In this document: one piece after another, positions 1 to 7,109 of the stretch
How the letters are laid out: every line of letters starts with the position of its first letter
Position numbering within the stretch: position 1 is the stretch's first letter
IMG/VR virus record: IMGVR_UViG_3300027816_000052
Location: 126,480 to 190,479 of that record
Length of the DNA stretch: 64,000 nucleotides
Reading direction: 5' to 3' (one strand)
Source of the DNA: a virus
Translations under genes and position numbers: made by a program
The notes under the pieces: generated by a model
Database searches by the model: none
What the model was told of the DNA's origin: nothing
The model's input: only the letters and a program-made list of their open reading frames with translations

Positions 1-207
1 AGGATTAATAATCATTGAATCAAAATCACCATATCTTGATTTATATCCAAAAATATATTTTATTGCAACACCAATTCGTTTAAAAAAGTTACGATGTTGT
101 TGTAAGTGCGGCATAAAATGAACATCATTAAATTCTTCATCATACCAAAATGCGTATGTATGTTCAAGTGAACCACATTCACAAATAAAAATTTCTGTTT
201 TTTCCAT
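1..207 (-). CDS. Hypothetical phage protein (partial, C-terminus beyond window)
   Basis: An open frame runs from an ATG at 205-207 leftward off the window edge, giving 69 residues without a stop. The N-terminus carries a CxC motif (F-I-C-E-C-G), followed by an aromatic- and His-rich stretch. I do not recognise the family. It is the last visible member of a run of small minus-strand genes: its start lies 1 nt beyond the stop of the gene at 209-346, so the two are probably co-transcribed. The tight packing supports a real gene despite the truncation. Confidence 0.5.
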   Translation of the reverse strand, partial: MEKTEIFICECGSLEHTYAFWYDEEFNDVHFMPHLQQHRNFFKRIGVAIKYIFGYKSRYGDFDSMIINP

Positions 208-208
208 A

Positions 209-346
209 TTATTTAATTTTATAACTTAAAAAGGACCAAAATCCCCATTCAATAACAACATACTCAAAGGTATCATTTTTTTCAAAAAAACCAATGGGTA
301 ACCAATAAAAAGGTCCACCTTCAAAAAAACATTCAATTTTAATCAT
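209..346 (-). CDS. Small hypothetical protein, 45 aa
   Basis: A 45-residue ORF begins MIKIECFFEGGPFYWLP and ends SFLSYKIK before a TAA at 209-211. Its ATG overlaps the stop region of the upstream minus-strand gene (339-584), an arrangement typical of translational coupling. It is rich in Phe, Trp and Tyr and has no clear transmembrane segment or known motif. It fills the space between two neighbours almost exactly, which is the main evidence that it is real. Function unknown. Confidence 0.45.
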   Translation of the reverse strand: MIKIECFFEGGPFYWLPIGFFEKNDTFEYVVIEWGFWSFLSYKIK

Positions 347-584
347 TATGTGGGTCGGGTTTAAAAGTTATTCCTTCAATTAATTCATAATCACTTGTAT
401 CAACAACATCTTGTTTTGTTGCATCCTCATGTTTTCCCATCCATTCTTCATGATATACATTTAGACCAACGGTGATTTCTTTAATTCCGGTACAATAGTT
501 ATAACCACCTTCATATCCTTTAATAAAAACATGAAGTTCTGGATTAACTTTTGATAGTATTTCTATGAGTTCTTTTATTTTCAT
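339..584 (-). CDS. Hypothetical protein, 81 aa
   Basis: An 81-residue acidic protein starting MKIKELIEILSKVNPEL. The N-terminal helix followed by 'HVFIKGYEGGYNYCTGI' suggests a small alpha/beta fold of the kind often found in phage accessory proteins, but I do not recognise a family. It lies in a minus-strand cluster with its start 2 nt from the end of the membrane-protein gene at 587-769 and its end overlapping the start of the 45-aa ORF. Function unknown. Confidence 0.6.
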   Translation of the reverse strand: MKIKELIEILSKVNPELHVFIKGYEGGYNYCTGIKEITVGLNVYHEEWMGKHEDATKQDVVDTSDYELIEGITFKPDPHND

Positions 585-586
585 GT

Positions 587-769
587 TTATATAAAATTAT
601 TAATTAATAAATACAATAACACCATCATACTAATAAAAAATGCAATTATAACATATGATGAAAAAATATAGTATTTTTTGTTTTGAATGTCAAATTTTGT
701 TGGTAACCAAGCAATTAAAGTAAATAAAACAAACAAAAAAATTGTTATAATTGAAAATATTTGTATCAT
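587..769 (-). CDS. Small membrane protein, two predicted TM helices
   Basis: A 60-residue ORF with two long hydrophobic segments, residues about 3-22 (IFSIITIFLFVLFTLIAW) and about 37-58 (SSYVIIAFFISMMVLLYLL), joined by a charged loop containing Lys and Asp. This topology predicts a two-pass inner-membrane protein. Small membrane proteins in phage accessory clusters can be holin-, superinfection- or lysis-related, but nothing here distinguishes these. Its 5' end lies about 60 nt from the HAD-like gene on the other strand, so the two are divergent. Confidence 0.5.
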   Translation of the reverse strand: MIQIFSIITIFLFVLFTLIAWLPTKFDIQNKKYYIFSSYVIIAFFISMMVLLYLLINNFI

Positions 770-821
770 TGTATTAAATTTGATTACCGCAAAGCTAAAA
801 CTAAAATATCAAATTTCAAAA

Positions 822-829
822 TATTTATA
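822..829 (+). promoter_or_regulatory. TATTTA-type promoter-like element, 5 nt before ATG
   Basis: TATTTATA on the coding strand of the HAD-like gene. The hexamer TATTTA ends exactly 5 nt before the ATG at 833, the same spacing as in four other genes here. If it is a -10 element, the message would be leaderless. Confidence 0.4.
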
Positions 830-832
830 GAT

Positions 833-1651
833 ATGAAACAAAAACTTTTTAAGTTAACCGAGCAAATGTCTGAGTTGGGTTCACCAATTTTAAAGTATTA
901 TGCTTTTGATTGGGATGATAACATCGTTAAAATGCCAACCAGAATTTATCTTATGGATAATAATGGAAATGAGGTTGGAATGACCACAGATGATTATGCA
1001 AAATATAGGTCAATGATTGGTAAAGAAGAATTTGAATACGGAGGAAAAACAATCGTTGGATTCGCTGATGATGCATTTAAGAATTTTAAAACATCTGGTG
1101 ATAAAAATTTCTTAATTGATGCGATGCTTGCAAAACCCGGACCATCTTGGAATGATTTCGTTGAAAGCATAAATGGGGGATCAATATTTGCGATTATTAC
1201 AGCGAGGGGACATTCACCTGAAATTTTAAAGCAGGGTGTTTATAATTATATTATTTCCGATTTCAACGGAATAGATAGAAAAGAATTGGTTAAAAATTTA
1301 AGAAAATATAGAAATATTTCAGATGAAAAAGATTTAAATGATATCGAACTAATAAGAGAGTATTTAAATCTATGTCGTTTTTATCCGGTAACTTATGGAA
1401 ACGAAAATGAACTTAATCCTGAAAATGCTAAAGTTGTTGCATTAAAAGAATTTTCAAATTATGTGAAAGAAATGTCTGCGCAACTAAACCAAAAAGCATA
1501 CTTAAAAAATGATGTTAAAAACTATTTTATTCCTGTAATTGGTTTTTCAGATGATGATTTAAAGAACATTTCAACAATAAAATCACATTTTAAAAACGAA
1601 CCTGATATAAAAACTTATTATACTGGTACAGGTAAGAAAGAAAAATATTAA
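833..1651 (+). CDS. HAD-superfamily-like hydrolase with possible capsid-targeting N-terminus
   Basis: A 272-residue protein. I place the start at 833 (MKQKLFKLTE) because a promoter-like element overlaps the longer open frame upstream. HAD-type motifs are visible: motif I in 'YAFDWDDNIVKMPT' (DxDxN), motif II in 'FAIITARGHSPE', and an acidic motif IV-like 'VIGFSDDDLKN' near the C-terminus. The family includes phosphatases and nucleotidases; substrate unknown. T4 polynucleotide kinase contains a HAD phosphatase domain, but no kinase P-loop is present here. The first ten residues end in L-T-E, matching the [L/I]-x-E rule of T4-type prohead protease sites. It precedes the tail-tube gene and could be a packaged enzyme. 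The fold call is fairly firm; the function is open. Confidence 0.6.
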   Translation: MKQKLFKLTEQMSELGSPILKYYAFDWDDNIVKMPTRIYLMDNNGNEVGMTTDDYAKYRSMIGKEEFEYGGKTIVGFADDAFKNFKTSGDKNFLIDAMLAKPGPSWNDFVESINGGSIFAIITARGHSPEILKQGVYNYIISDFNGIDRKELVKNLRKYRNISDEKDLNDIELIREYLNLCRFYPVTYGNENELNPENAKVVALKEFSNYVKEMSAQLNQKAYLKNDVKNYFIPVIGFSDDDLKNISTIKSHFKNEPDIKTYYTGTGKKEKY

Positions 1652-1658
1652 TATAATA

Positions 1659-1666
1659 TATTTATA
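1659..1666 (+). promoter_or_regulatory. TATTTA-type element in tail-tube leader (distal)
   Basis: TATTTATA about 110 nt upstream of the tail-tube start. It is one of two copies in this 127-nt gap. Confidence 0.3.
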
Positions 1667-1737
1667 TAATAGAACTTCTATAGAGAGAATAATTTTTAAA
1701 AAACAAAAGTAAATAGAAAATTTTTTAAAAGTTATAG

Positions 1738-1745
1738 TATTTATA
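1738..1745 (+). promoter_or_regulatory. TATTTA-type element in tail-tube leader (proximal)
   Basis: TATTTATA 33 nt before the tail-tube ATG, followed by an A-rich leader with no Shine-Dalgarno sequence. Two such elements fit a highly expressed structural gene. Confidence 0.45.
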
Positions 1746-1778
1746 GATAAGAAATAAAAAAATTAAAAATTATAGAAC

Positions 1779-2267
1779 ATGGCAGACTTACTTATGAAAA
1801 TGCCCTTACCTTATGAACCTAAAAGGAAGAATAGATTTATTTTACGTTTTCCATCTTCATTAGGTATTAATGAATGGTACGTTGAGTCAACAAAAAGACC
1901 TTCAATTAAAATTAATGCTGTTACTATTCCTTTTTTAAATACCGAAACTTATGTTGCTGGTAAATTCAATTGGGATACAATTAACGTAACATTTAGAGAT
2001 CCTATTGGACCTTCAGCAGCGCAAGCTCTTATGGAGTGGGTTCGTTTACATGCAGAATCAGTCACAGGTAGAATGGGTTACGCAGCCGGTTACAAGAAAG
2101 ATATTGACTTGGAACTCCTTGATCCTACGGGAGTTGTGGTTGAAAAATGGATTTTACAAGGGACGTTCTTATCTGGTGTTGATTTCCAAGATTTGAACTA
2201 TGGTCAGGATGGTTTAGCAACAATTAATGCTACGCTTAGACCGGATCGTTGCATATTGGTATACTAA
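1779..2267 (+). CDS. 19: Tail tube protein (T4 gp19-like)
   Basis: A 162-residue protein, essentially the length of T4 gp19 (163 aa). The pattern 'KRKNRFILRFPSSLGINEWYVESTKRPS', a central 'WDTINVTFRDPIG' and a C-terminal 'FLSGVDFQDLNYGQDGLATINATLRPDRC' match the T4 gp19/Hcp-like tube fold: an initial membrane- or tube-facing strand and a terminal beta-sandwich strand. In a myovirus the protein stacks as hexameric rings that form the inner tail tube through which DNA passes. It is followed by a homing endonuclease and then by hub genes, consistent with a tail operon. The upstream gap holds two promoter-like elements, fitting high late expression. Confidence 0.92.
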   Translation: MADLLMKMPLPYEPKRKNRFILRFPSSLGINEWYVESTKRPSIKINAVTIPFLNTETYVAGKFNWDTINVTFRDPIGPSAAQALMEWVRLHAESVTGRMGYAAGYKKDIDLELLDPTGVVVEKWILQGTFLSGVDFQDLNYGQDGLATINATLRPDRCILVY

Positions 2268-2307
2268 AAATTAAGTATATCCTTTACAACCAAAATTAAA
2301 TTCCATA

Positions 2308-2315
2308 TATTTATA
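2308..2315 (+). promoter_or_regulatory. TATTTA-type element upstream of homing endonuclease
   Basis: TATTTATA 16 nt upstream of the endonuclease ATG at 2332. Confidence 0.35.
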
Positions 2316-2331
2316 TGAAAAGTATAGATAT

Positions 2332-3909
2332 ATGGAATTTTCTTTTTTCACAACAGATAATAAATCGGGTTATAAAACAAGAGAAGGTTGGTTTTCTAAA
2401 AATCATCCAGAAGTTTATGATGAAATTATTAGTTATTCTTCTAAAATAGATTTAAACCTTTCTTTCAAAGAAAAAATTTGGTTTTATTTTAACCAATTAT
2501 CTGAAAGACCAAAATGTGTAACATGTTCTAAAGAACTTAAATTTAGAGAACGATTCGATAATCCATACGGAGAATTTTGTTCATTAATTTGTATTAATAC
2601 AAATAAAGATGAAATGCTTAAACGACAAAAAAATACCTTCAATGAAAAGTATGGAATTGATTTTTATCCTCAACACCAAGACTTTGTAAAGAAACAAAAA
2701 CAAACAAAATTAGAACGTTATGGTGATGAAAATTTTGTTAATGCTGAAAAAATGCTAAAAACAAAATTATTAAAATATGGTAGAGAAAATATTAGTAACT
2801 CTAAAAAATATAAAGAAACATGTATTAAAAAATACGGTATAGATAATTTTGCAAAAACAACTGAATTTAAAAACAAAATTCATCAAAAATATAGAGATTT
2901 ATATCCAAATTATAATATAATCAATATTGATGGTACACAATTAACTGTTTTTTGTGAAAAATGTGGTGATAATTATGAAATTCATAAACAAGTTTTTTAT
3001 GAAAGAATTCGTGATAACAATATTGTCTGCACAAATTGTAATAAACTTGGTCAATGTTTCATTTCAAGCAAGGAACAAGAAATTAATGATTTTGTAAGAA
3101 GTTTAAATATTGAAACAATTCAAACATTTAAAACAAAAGACAAAACTGAAATCGACATTTTTGTACCATCAAAAAACTTAGGGATTGAGTTAAATGGTGT
3201 TTATTGGCACAACGAACTCTTTAAAGATAAGAATTTTCATTTAAGCAAAACAAAAAGTGCTGAAAATGATGGAATTGAATTGCTTCACATATTTGAGGAT
3301 GAATGGAATGGTAAAAAAGAAATTGTTAAATCTATAATTAAAAATAGATTAGGATTAGTTGATGAAAAAATCTATGCTAGAAAATGTTACATAAAAGAAT
3401 TAACCTCAAAGGTTACTAGTGATTTTTTAAATGAAAATCATATTCAAGGTGAAACTAAATCATTAGTAAAATTAGGTTTATTTAATGGTGAAAAATTAGT
3501 TTCAATTATGACCTTTTCAAAAGGTAGAATTATAATGGGTGGAAAAGACGATGAATGGGAGTTGGTTAGATTTTGTAATATTTTAAATACAAATGTTATC
3601 GGAGCGGCATCAAAATTATTAAATTATTTTATAAAAAACTATAATCCAAAGAAAATTGTGTCTTATTCAGATATTAGACTTTTTAATGGTAGTTTATATG
3701 AAAAAATAGGATTTACAAGAATATCACAATCACCACCAAGTTATTGGTATGTTATTAATGGTATTAGGCATTATCGTTTTAATTTTAGGAAATCCATTTT
3801 AATTAAAGAAGGTTTTGATTCAAATAAAACAGAACATCAAATAATGTTAGATAGGAGTATCTATAGAATTTATGACTGTGGTGCGATAAGATGGGAATTA
3901 AACTATTGA
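2332..3909 (+). CDS. Free-standing homing endonuclease, Vsr-like (EDxHD) type
   Basis: A 525-residue protein. The N-terminal 60% has a Cys4-like zinc site (CVTC ... C-x3-C near residues 63-88) and repeated 'KYGxxNxxxxxxxK' units around residues 105-190, the kind of DNA-binding repeats found in phage homing enzymes. A second CxxC pair follows (FCEKCG ... CTNC). The nuclease core, roughly residues 245-335, reads 'SSKEQEINDFVRSL ... EIDIFVPSKNLGIELNGVYWH ... HIFEDEW', matching the Vsr-like EDxHD fold exemplified by I-Bth0305I, with the acidic residues and His in place. It is inserted between tail tube and hub genes. It probably spreads its own locus and has no structural role. Confidence 0.8.
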   Translation: MEFSFFTTDNKSGYKTREGWFSKNHPEVYDEIISYSSKIDLNLSFKEKIWFYFNQLSERPKCVTCSKELKFRERFDNPYGEFCSLICINTNKDEMLKRQKNTFNEKYGIDFYPQHQDFVKKQKQTKLERYGDENFVNAEKMLKTKLLKYGRENISNSKKYKETCIKKYGIDNFAKTTEFKNKIHQKYRDLYPNYNIINIDGTQLTVFCEKCGDNYEIHKQVFYERIRDNNIVCTNCNKLGQCFISSKEQEINDFVRSLNIETIQTFKTKDKTEIDIFVPSKNLGIELNGVYWHNELFKDKNFHLSKTKSAENDGIELLHIFEDEWNGKKEIVKSIIKNRLGLVDEKIYARKCYIKELTSKVTSDFLNENHIQGETKSLVKLGLFNGEKLVSIMTFSKGRIIMGGKDDEWELVRFCNILNTNVIGAASKLLNYFIKNYNPKKIVSYSDIRLFNGSLYEKIGFTRISQSPPSYWYVINGIRHYRFNFRKSILIKEGFDSNKTEHQIMLDRSIYRIYDCGAIRWELNY

Positions 3910-3954
3910 TTAAAAAAAAATTATAATTATTTTTATGTTTAAACTATTATAATA

Positions 3955-4704
3955 ATGGAAAATCTAGATGCTCAATACGGTCAAATGAATTTTAATTTAC
4001 CTCACGATGTTGTATTATTACCGTCAAAAGGTATTTTTTATAAGAATAAGAAAAAGTCTGTTAAGGTTGGTTATTTGACCGCTGCGGATGAAAATATGTT
4101 GTTATCAACAAATAATAATGATTTGATTATTAACCTTCTACGTTCAAAAATTTATGAACCAGACTTAAGACCTGAAGATTTGCTAAACGGTGATATTGAA
4201 GCAATTCTAATCTTTTTAAGAAATACTTCATTTACTCCTGAATATAATATAACTGCTACAGATCCAAAAACAGGTAAAAAATTTGATAGCGTAATAGTTT
4301 TAGATTCATTAGAGTCAATCACACCTGAAGTAGAACCAGATGAAAATGGTTTATACACAACAACATTACCAAAATCAAATTCGGTTGTTAAATTAAAACC
4401 TTTAACATATCGAGAAAGAAATGAAATCGATAAAAATGCTGAAAATTATCCAAAGAATAGGACAGCGCCGATTGTAACGTGGAGACTACAAAAACAAATT
4501 GTTGAAATAAATGGTGATAGAGACCTTGGTAGTATTTCAAAAGCAATAGAAACTCTTCCAATTATGGATTCGAAATATATCAGAAATTTTATGTTAAGAA
4601 ATGAACCAAGATTGGATTTAGAAAAAGAAATTGTTTGTCCTTCCGGAGAGAGGATAAATGTCCAAATTAATTTTGGACCGGAGTTTTTTCGTCCTTTCTT
4701 CTGA
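3955..4704 (+). CDS. 26: Baseplate hub assembly protein (T4 gp26-like)
   Basis: A 249-residue protein beginning MENLDAQYGQMNFNLP. The pattern 'LPSKGIFYKNKKKSVKVGYLTAADENML', then 'LLNGDIEAILIFLRNTSFTPEYNI' and a 'LKPLTYRERNEID' segment fits the T4 baseplate hub assembly family (gp26/T4_baseplate). These proteins act as chaperones or minor parts of the hub and sit next to the tape measure gene, as here. The frame stops at a TGA inside the sequence 'PFF-stop', and an overlapping +1-frame ORF continues with similar spacing (see 4658-4843). Its C-terminus may therefore be extended by frameshifting. Family call moderately sure. Confidence 0.65.
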   Translation: MENLDAQYGQMNFNLPHDVVLLPSKGIFYKNKKKSVKVGYLTAADENMLLSTNNNDLIINLLRSKIYEPDLRPEDLLNGDIEAILIFLRNTSFTPEYNITATDPKTGKKFDSVIVLDSLESITPEVEPDENGLYTTTLPKSNSVVKLKPLTYRERNEIDKNAENYPKNRTAPIVTWRLQKQIVEINGDRDLGSISKAIETLPIMDSKYIRNFMLRNEPRLDLEKEIVCPSGERINVQINFGPEFFRPFF

Positions 4705-4843
4705 GTATAGAAAATCGTCACTTGACGAATATTATTATTTGGCGAAGTATTTGAATTTGGATTATAGTTCTTACTTATCCATGCCAATATTCATTCGACG
4801 TTATTTAATTGATAAATTGATTGAGGAATATACTAAAAAATAA
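4658..4843 (+). CDS. Overlapping small tail protein or +1-frame extension of gp26-like protein
   Basis: A 61-residue ORF in the +1 frame relative to the gp26-like gene, overlapping it by 47 nt. Its C-terminal half ('LDEYYYLAKYLNL ... MPIFIRRYLIDKLIEEYTKK') is a compact helical segment with the 'MPxxxRxxLIxKL' pattern I associate with C-terminal extensions of tail assembly chaperones. It may be a separate protein started from the internal ATG at 4658. It may instead be made as a fusion by +1 frameshift near the TTC-TTC-TGA at the end of the upstream gene. The codon pattern continues smoothly past the stop, supporting real coding. Confidence 0.55.
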   Translation: MSKLILDRSFFVLSSEYRKSSLDEYYYLAKYLNLDYSSYLSMPIFIRRYLIDKLIEEYTKK

Positions 4844-4852
4844 AATAACTTC

Positions 4853-4859
4853 TATTTAT
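4853..4859 (+). promoter_or_regulatory. TATTTA-type element upstream of tape measure gene
   Basis: TATTTAT 16 nt before the ATG at 4876, with no Shine-Dalgarno sequence between them. Confidence 0.45.
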
Positions 4860-4875
4860 TATAAAAAGTACCTCA

Positions 4876-7071
4876 ATGGCAAGTCAAGATGATTTACTAA
4901 AAAGAATAGATGAGTTAGAAGAAGAAGTTGAAGTTCTTAAAACAAGATTACAACGCTCAGAAAGAAAAGCATCATTTGGTCGTTTAGGTGATGTAGGTCA
5001 AGATACTTCAAATCCATTTGAAGCTATTTCTTTAGGTATTAATAAAATTGCAGAAGGATTTATTAACTTAGATAAAATTACTTCAGGTGTTTTTGTCGAT
5101 ATTAGAAATGCGGCAACAAATGCTGCTGCTGAATTTGGCACTGGGTTAAAAAATTATGAAAGTATTAGTCAGGAAATTGCAAAATCAATACCAGATTTAA
5201 CTAGACTTGGGTTTGAAGTATCACAAATTGGTGGTATGCAGGAAAAATTCACAGAAAAGATTCAAACAAATGTTGTTTTAAGTTCTGATGCATTAAAAAA
5301 TATTGGTGTTTTAGATAAACTTGGGGCTAATGGCGCTGCTATAGCTGCAAGTTTTAGAGATTCAGCACAATCTGTTTCTGGTATGATTGATGAATTGGAA
5401 GTTGCTGGTCAAGTTGCTGGTGATTATGGTGTTAATGCTAGTAAGATTTTTGCGGATATTGAAAAAACAATGCAAACAACGAACCAATATAGGTTTGAAA
5501 ATGGTGTTGAAGGTATTTCAAGAATGGCGGCACAGACAGCGATTATGGGAATTAGTTTTGAGAAAGTTGTTGAATTTGCGGATAGCGTAATGAACCCACA
5601 AGGTGCGATTGATGCTGTTGCAGCATTCCAAAGATTGGGCGTTACTGTTAGTGGATTACAAGATCCTTTTAAACTTATGTATATGGCTCAAAGTGATATG
5701 GAAGGTTTAACGGAGGAAATTGGTAAATCTGTTAGTAATTTAGGTACATTTAATAGAGAAACAGGTAAATTAGAAATTCCACCATCGGCTAGAATGCAGT
5801 TGAAAGAAATGGGAGACATTTTAAAACTTGGACCTGAACAAATGAATAAAATGGTAAGCCAGCAAGCTAAATTTAATGCAATGGCTGGCGATTTTGAAGG
5901 TCTTGGTGTCTCGGAAGAAGATAGAATGATGATTTCAAATTTAGCTGAGTTTAATAAAGAAACACAACAGTTCGAAGTAAAAGTTGGTGGTGAAACAAAA
6001 GCAGTAACATCATTAAGTGATGAAGATATTAAAATATTACAACAAAGACCGGAATCTTTAGAAGAAGCGGCATTTCAGCAACTTGATTACGTGAGTTCTA
6101 TAAATAACAATGTTGCTGCAATGTTAAAAACTCCCGGAGCAGCGGTTGCTGCGACAAAAGCTCAGTTAGATACTGAGCGATTAGCTAGGGGAATGTTTGA
6201 GTCGGGCGGGGAAGTTATTACAAAAGCATTTAAAGATGCTAAAATTAGAGAAGAAGTTGATAGATTTACAAAAGAATTTGGCGGGTCATTAGATGATGTT
6301 GTAAATGCATTAAAATCTGGTAATGTGGAAGAAATTAAAAAAGTGTTCGGAAATCTTTCTTCTATTGGAGAAATTGGGTTTGAAGATGCCTTTAATAGAT
6401 TCCAAAGTAGTTTTAGCGAAGGATTATCCAAAATACCTGAAAATTTAAGCGAAGTGTTAGGTGATAAAAATATTTATATGGGACTAAGTGGTGTTATAAA
6501 GGAGGTTGTTAATGAATTTGGTGCTAAAATTAAAGAAACGTTTAATACTTCTATTAACGAAACAACACAATCCCCAATACCAAATCAACCATCCCCCCAA
6601 GCAGGAATAACACAAGCAGCAGAAAATCAAATACAAAGTGTTGGAGTAACTGGGTCACAAGCAACCCCCTCTAGTGAAGTTCCCGCTGAAGATTTCGTAA
6701 TTAGAACATTACCAGAAGATACAATAAAAGTTGTCGGTGGAACAAATCTCCCCCCCGGTGGTGCAGATATAACAAATATTCTAAATAATCAAACAAATAA
6801 TACTCAAGCATTAACCTCAGTACAACCTGTTTTAAACAGAGATTTAGCAAACTTAGAAACACCAAGAACCGCTGAAAATAATAGGATTGAAGAAAAGGAA
6901 TTAAGAGTAAAATTTGACCCATTTATTGTTAAATTAGAAGGTGATGGAAAATCAATAGAGATGGCGTTACAAGATAATGTTGTTAGAGATAAAATAATCG
7001 ACATGGTTGGTAAAGCTATGACATCTGACTACAACACAATGGGTAGACCAATATTAGGTGGTCGTGCATAA
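4876..7071 (+). CDS. Tape measure protein
   Basis: A 731-residue protein with an N-terminal coiled coil (residues about 5-32, heptads of Leu and Glu/Lys) and then a long helical, Ala/Gly/Ile/Met-rich body with repeated amphipathic segments. Composition and position after the hub assembly gene fit a tail-length ruler that runs through the tube lumen, like T4 gp29 (590 aa). Residues about 555-640 are a Pro/Gln/Thr/Asn-rich linker (e.g. NNQTNNTQ). The C-terminus (VKFDPFIVKLEGDGKSIEM) is a small compact domain that could anchor to the hub. No lytic domain is obvious. Function inferred from architecture and order. Confidence 0.7.
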   Translation: MASQDDLLKRIDELEEEVEVLKTRLQRSERKASFGRLGDVGQDTSNPFEAISLGINKIAEGFINLDKITSGVFVDIRNAATNAAAEFGTGLKNYESISQEIAKSIPDLTRLGFEVSQIGGMQEKFTEKIQTNVVLSSDALKNIGVLDKLGANGAAIAASFRDSAQSVSGMIDELEVAGQVAGDYGVNASKIFADIEKTMQTTNQYRFENGVEGISRMAAQTAIMGISFEKVVEFADSVMNPQGAIDAVAAFQRLGVTVSGLQDPFKLMYMAQSDMEGLTEEIGKSVSNLGTFNRETGKLEIPPSARMQLKEMGDILKLGPEQMNKMVSQQAKFNAMAGDFEGLGVSEEDRMMISNLAEFNKETQQFEVKVGGETKAVTSLSDEDIKILQQRPESLEEAAFQQLDYVSSINNNVAAMLKTPGAAVAATKAQLDTERLARGMFESGGEVITKAFKDAKIREEVDRFTKEFGGSLDDVVNALKSGNVEEIKKVFGNLSSIGEIGFEDAFNRFQSSFSEGLSKIPENLSEVLGDKNIYMGLSGVIKEVVNEFGAKIKETFNTSINETTQSPIPNQPSPQAGITQAAENQIQSVGVTGSQATPSSEVPAEDFVIRTLPEDTIKVVGGTNLPPGGADITNILNNQTNNTQALTSVQPVLNRDLANLETPRTAENNRIEEKELRVKFDPFIVKLEGDGKSIEMALQDNVVRDKIIDMVGKAMTSDYNTMGRPILGGRA

Positions 7072-7087
7072 AATTTTAAAACTCATC

Positions 7088-7094
7088 TATTTAT
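7088..7094 (+). promoter_or_regulatory. TATTTA-type element upstream of giant baseplate gene
   Basis: TATTTAT 15 nt before the ATG at 7110, in the same arrangement as before the tape measure gene. Confidence 0.45.
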
Positions 7095-7109
7095 TGAGAA
7101 AGTGATAAT

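Noticed and set aside
4446-4787. Minus-strand ORF of 113 residues across the end of the gp26-like gene
   Set aside because: It is antisense to two better-supported coding frames and has no independent start signal.
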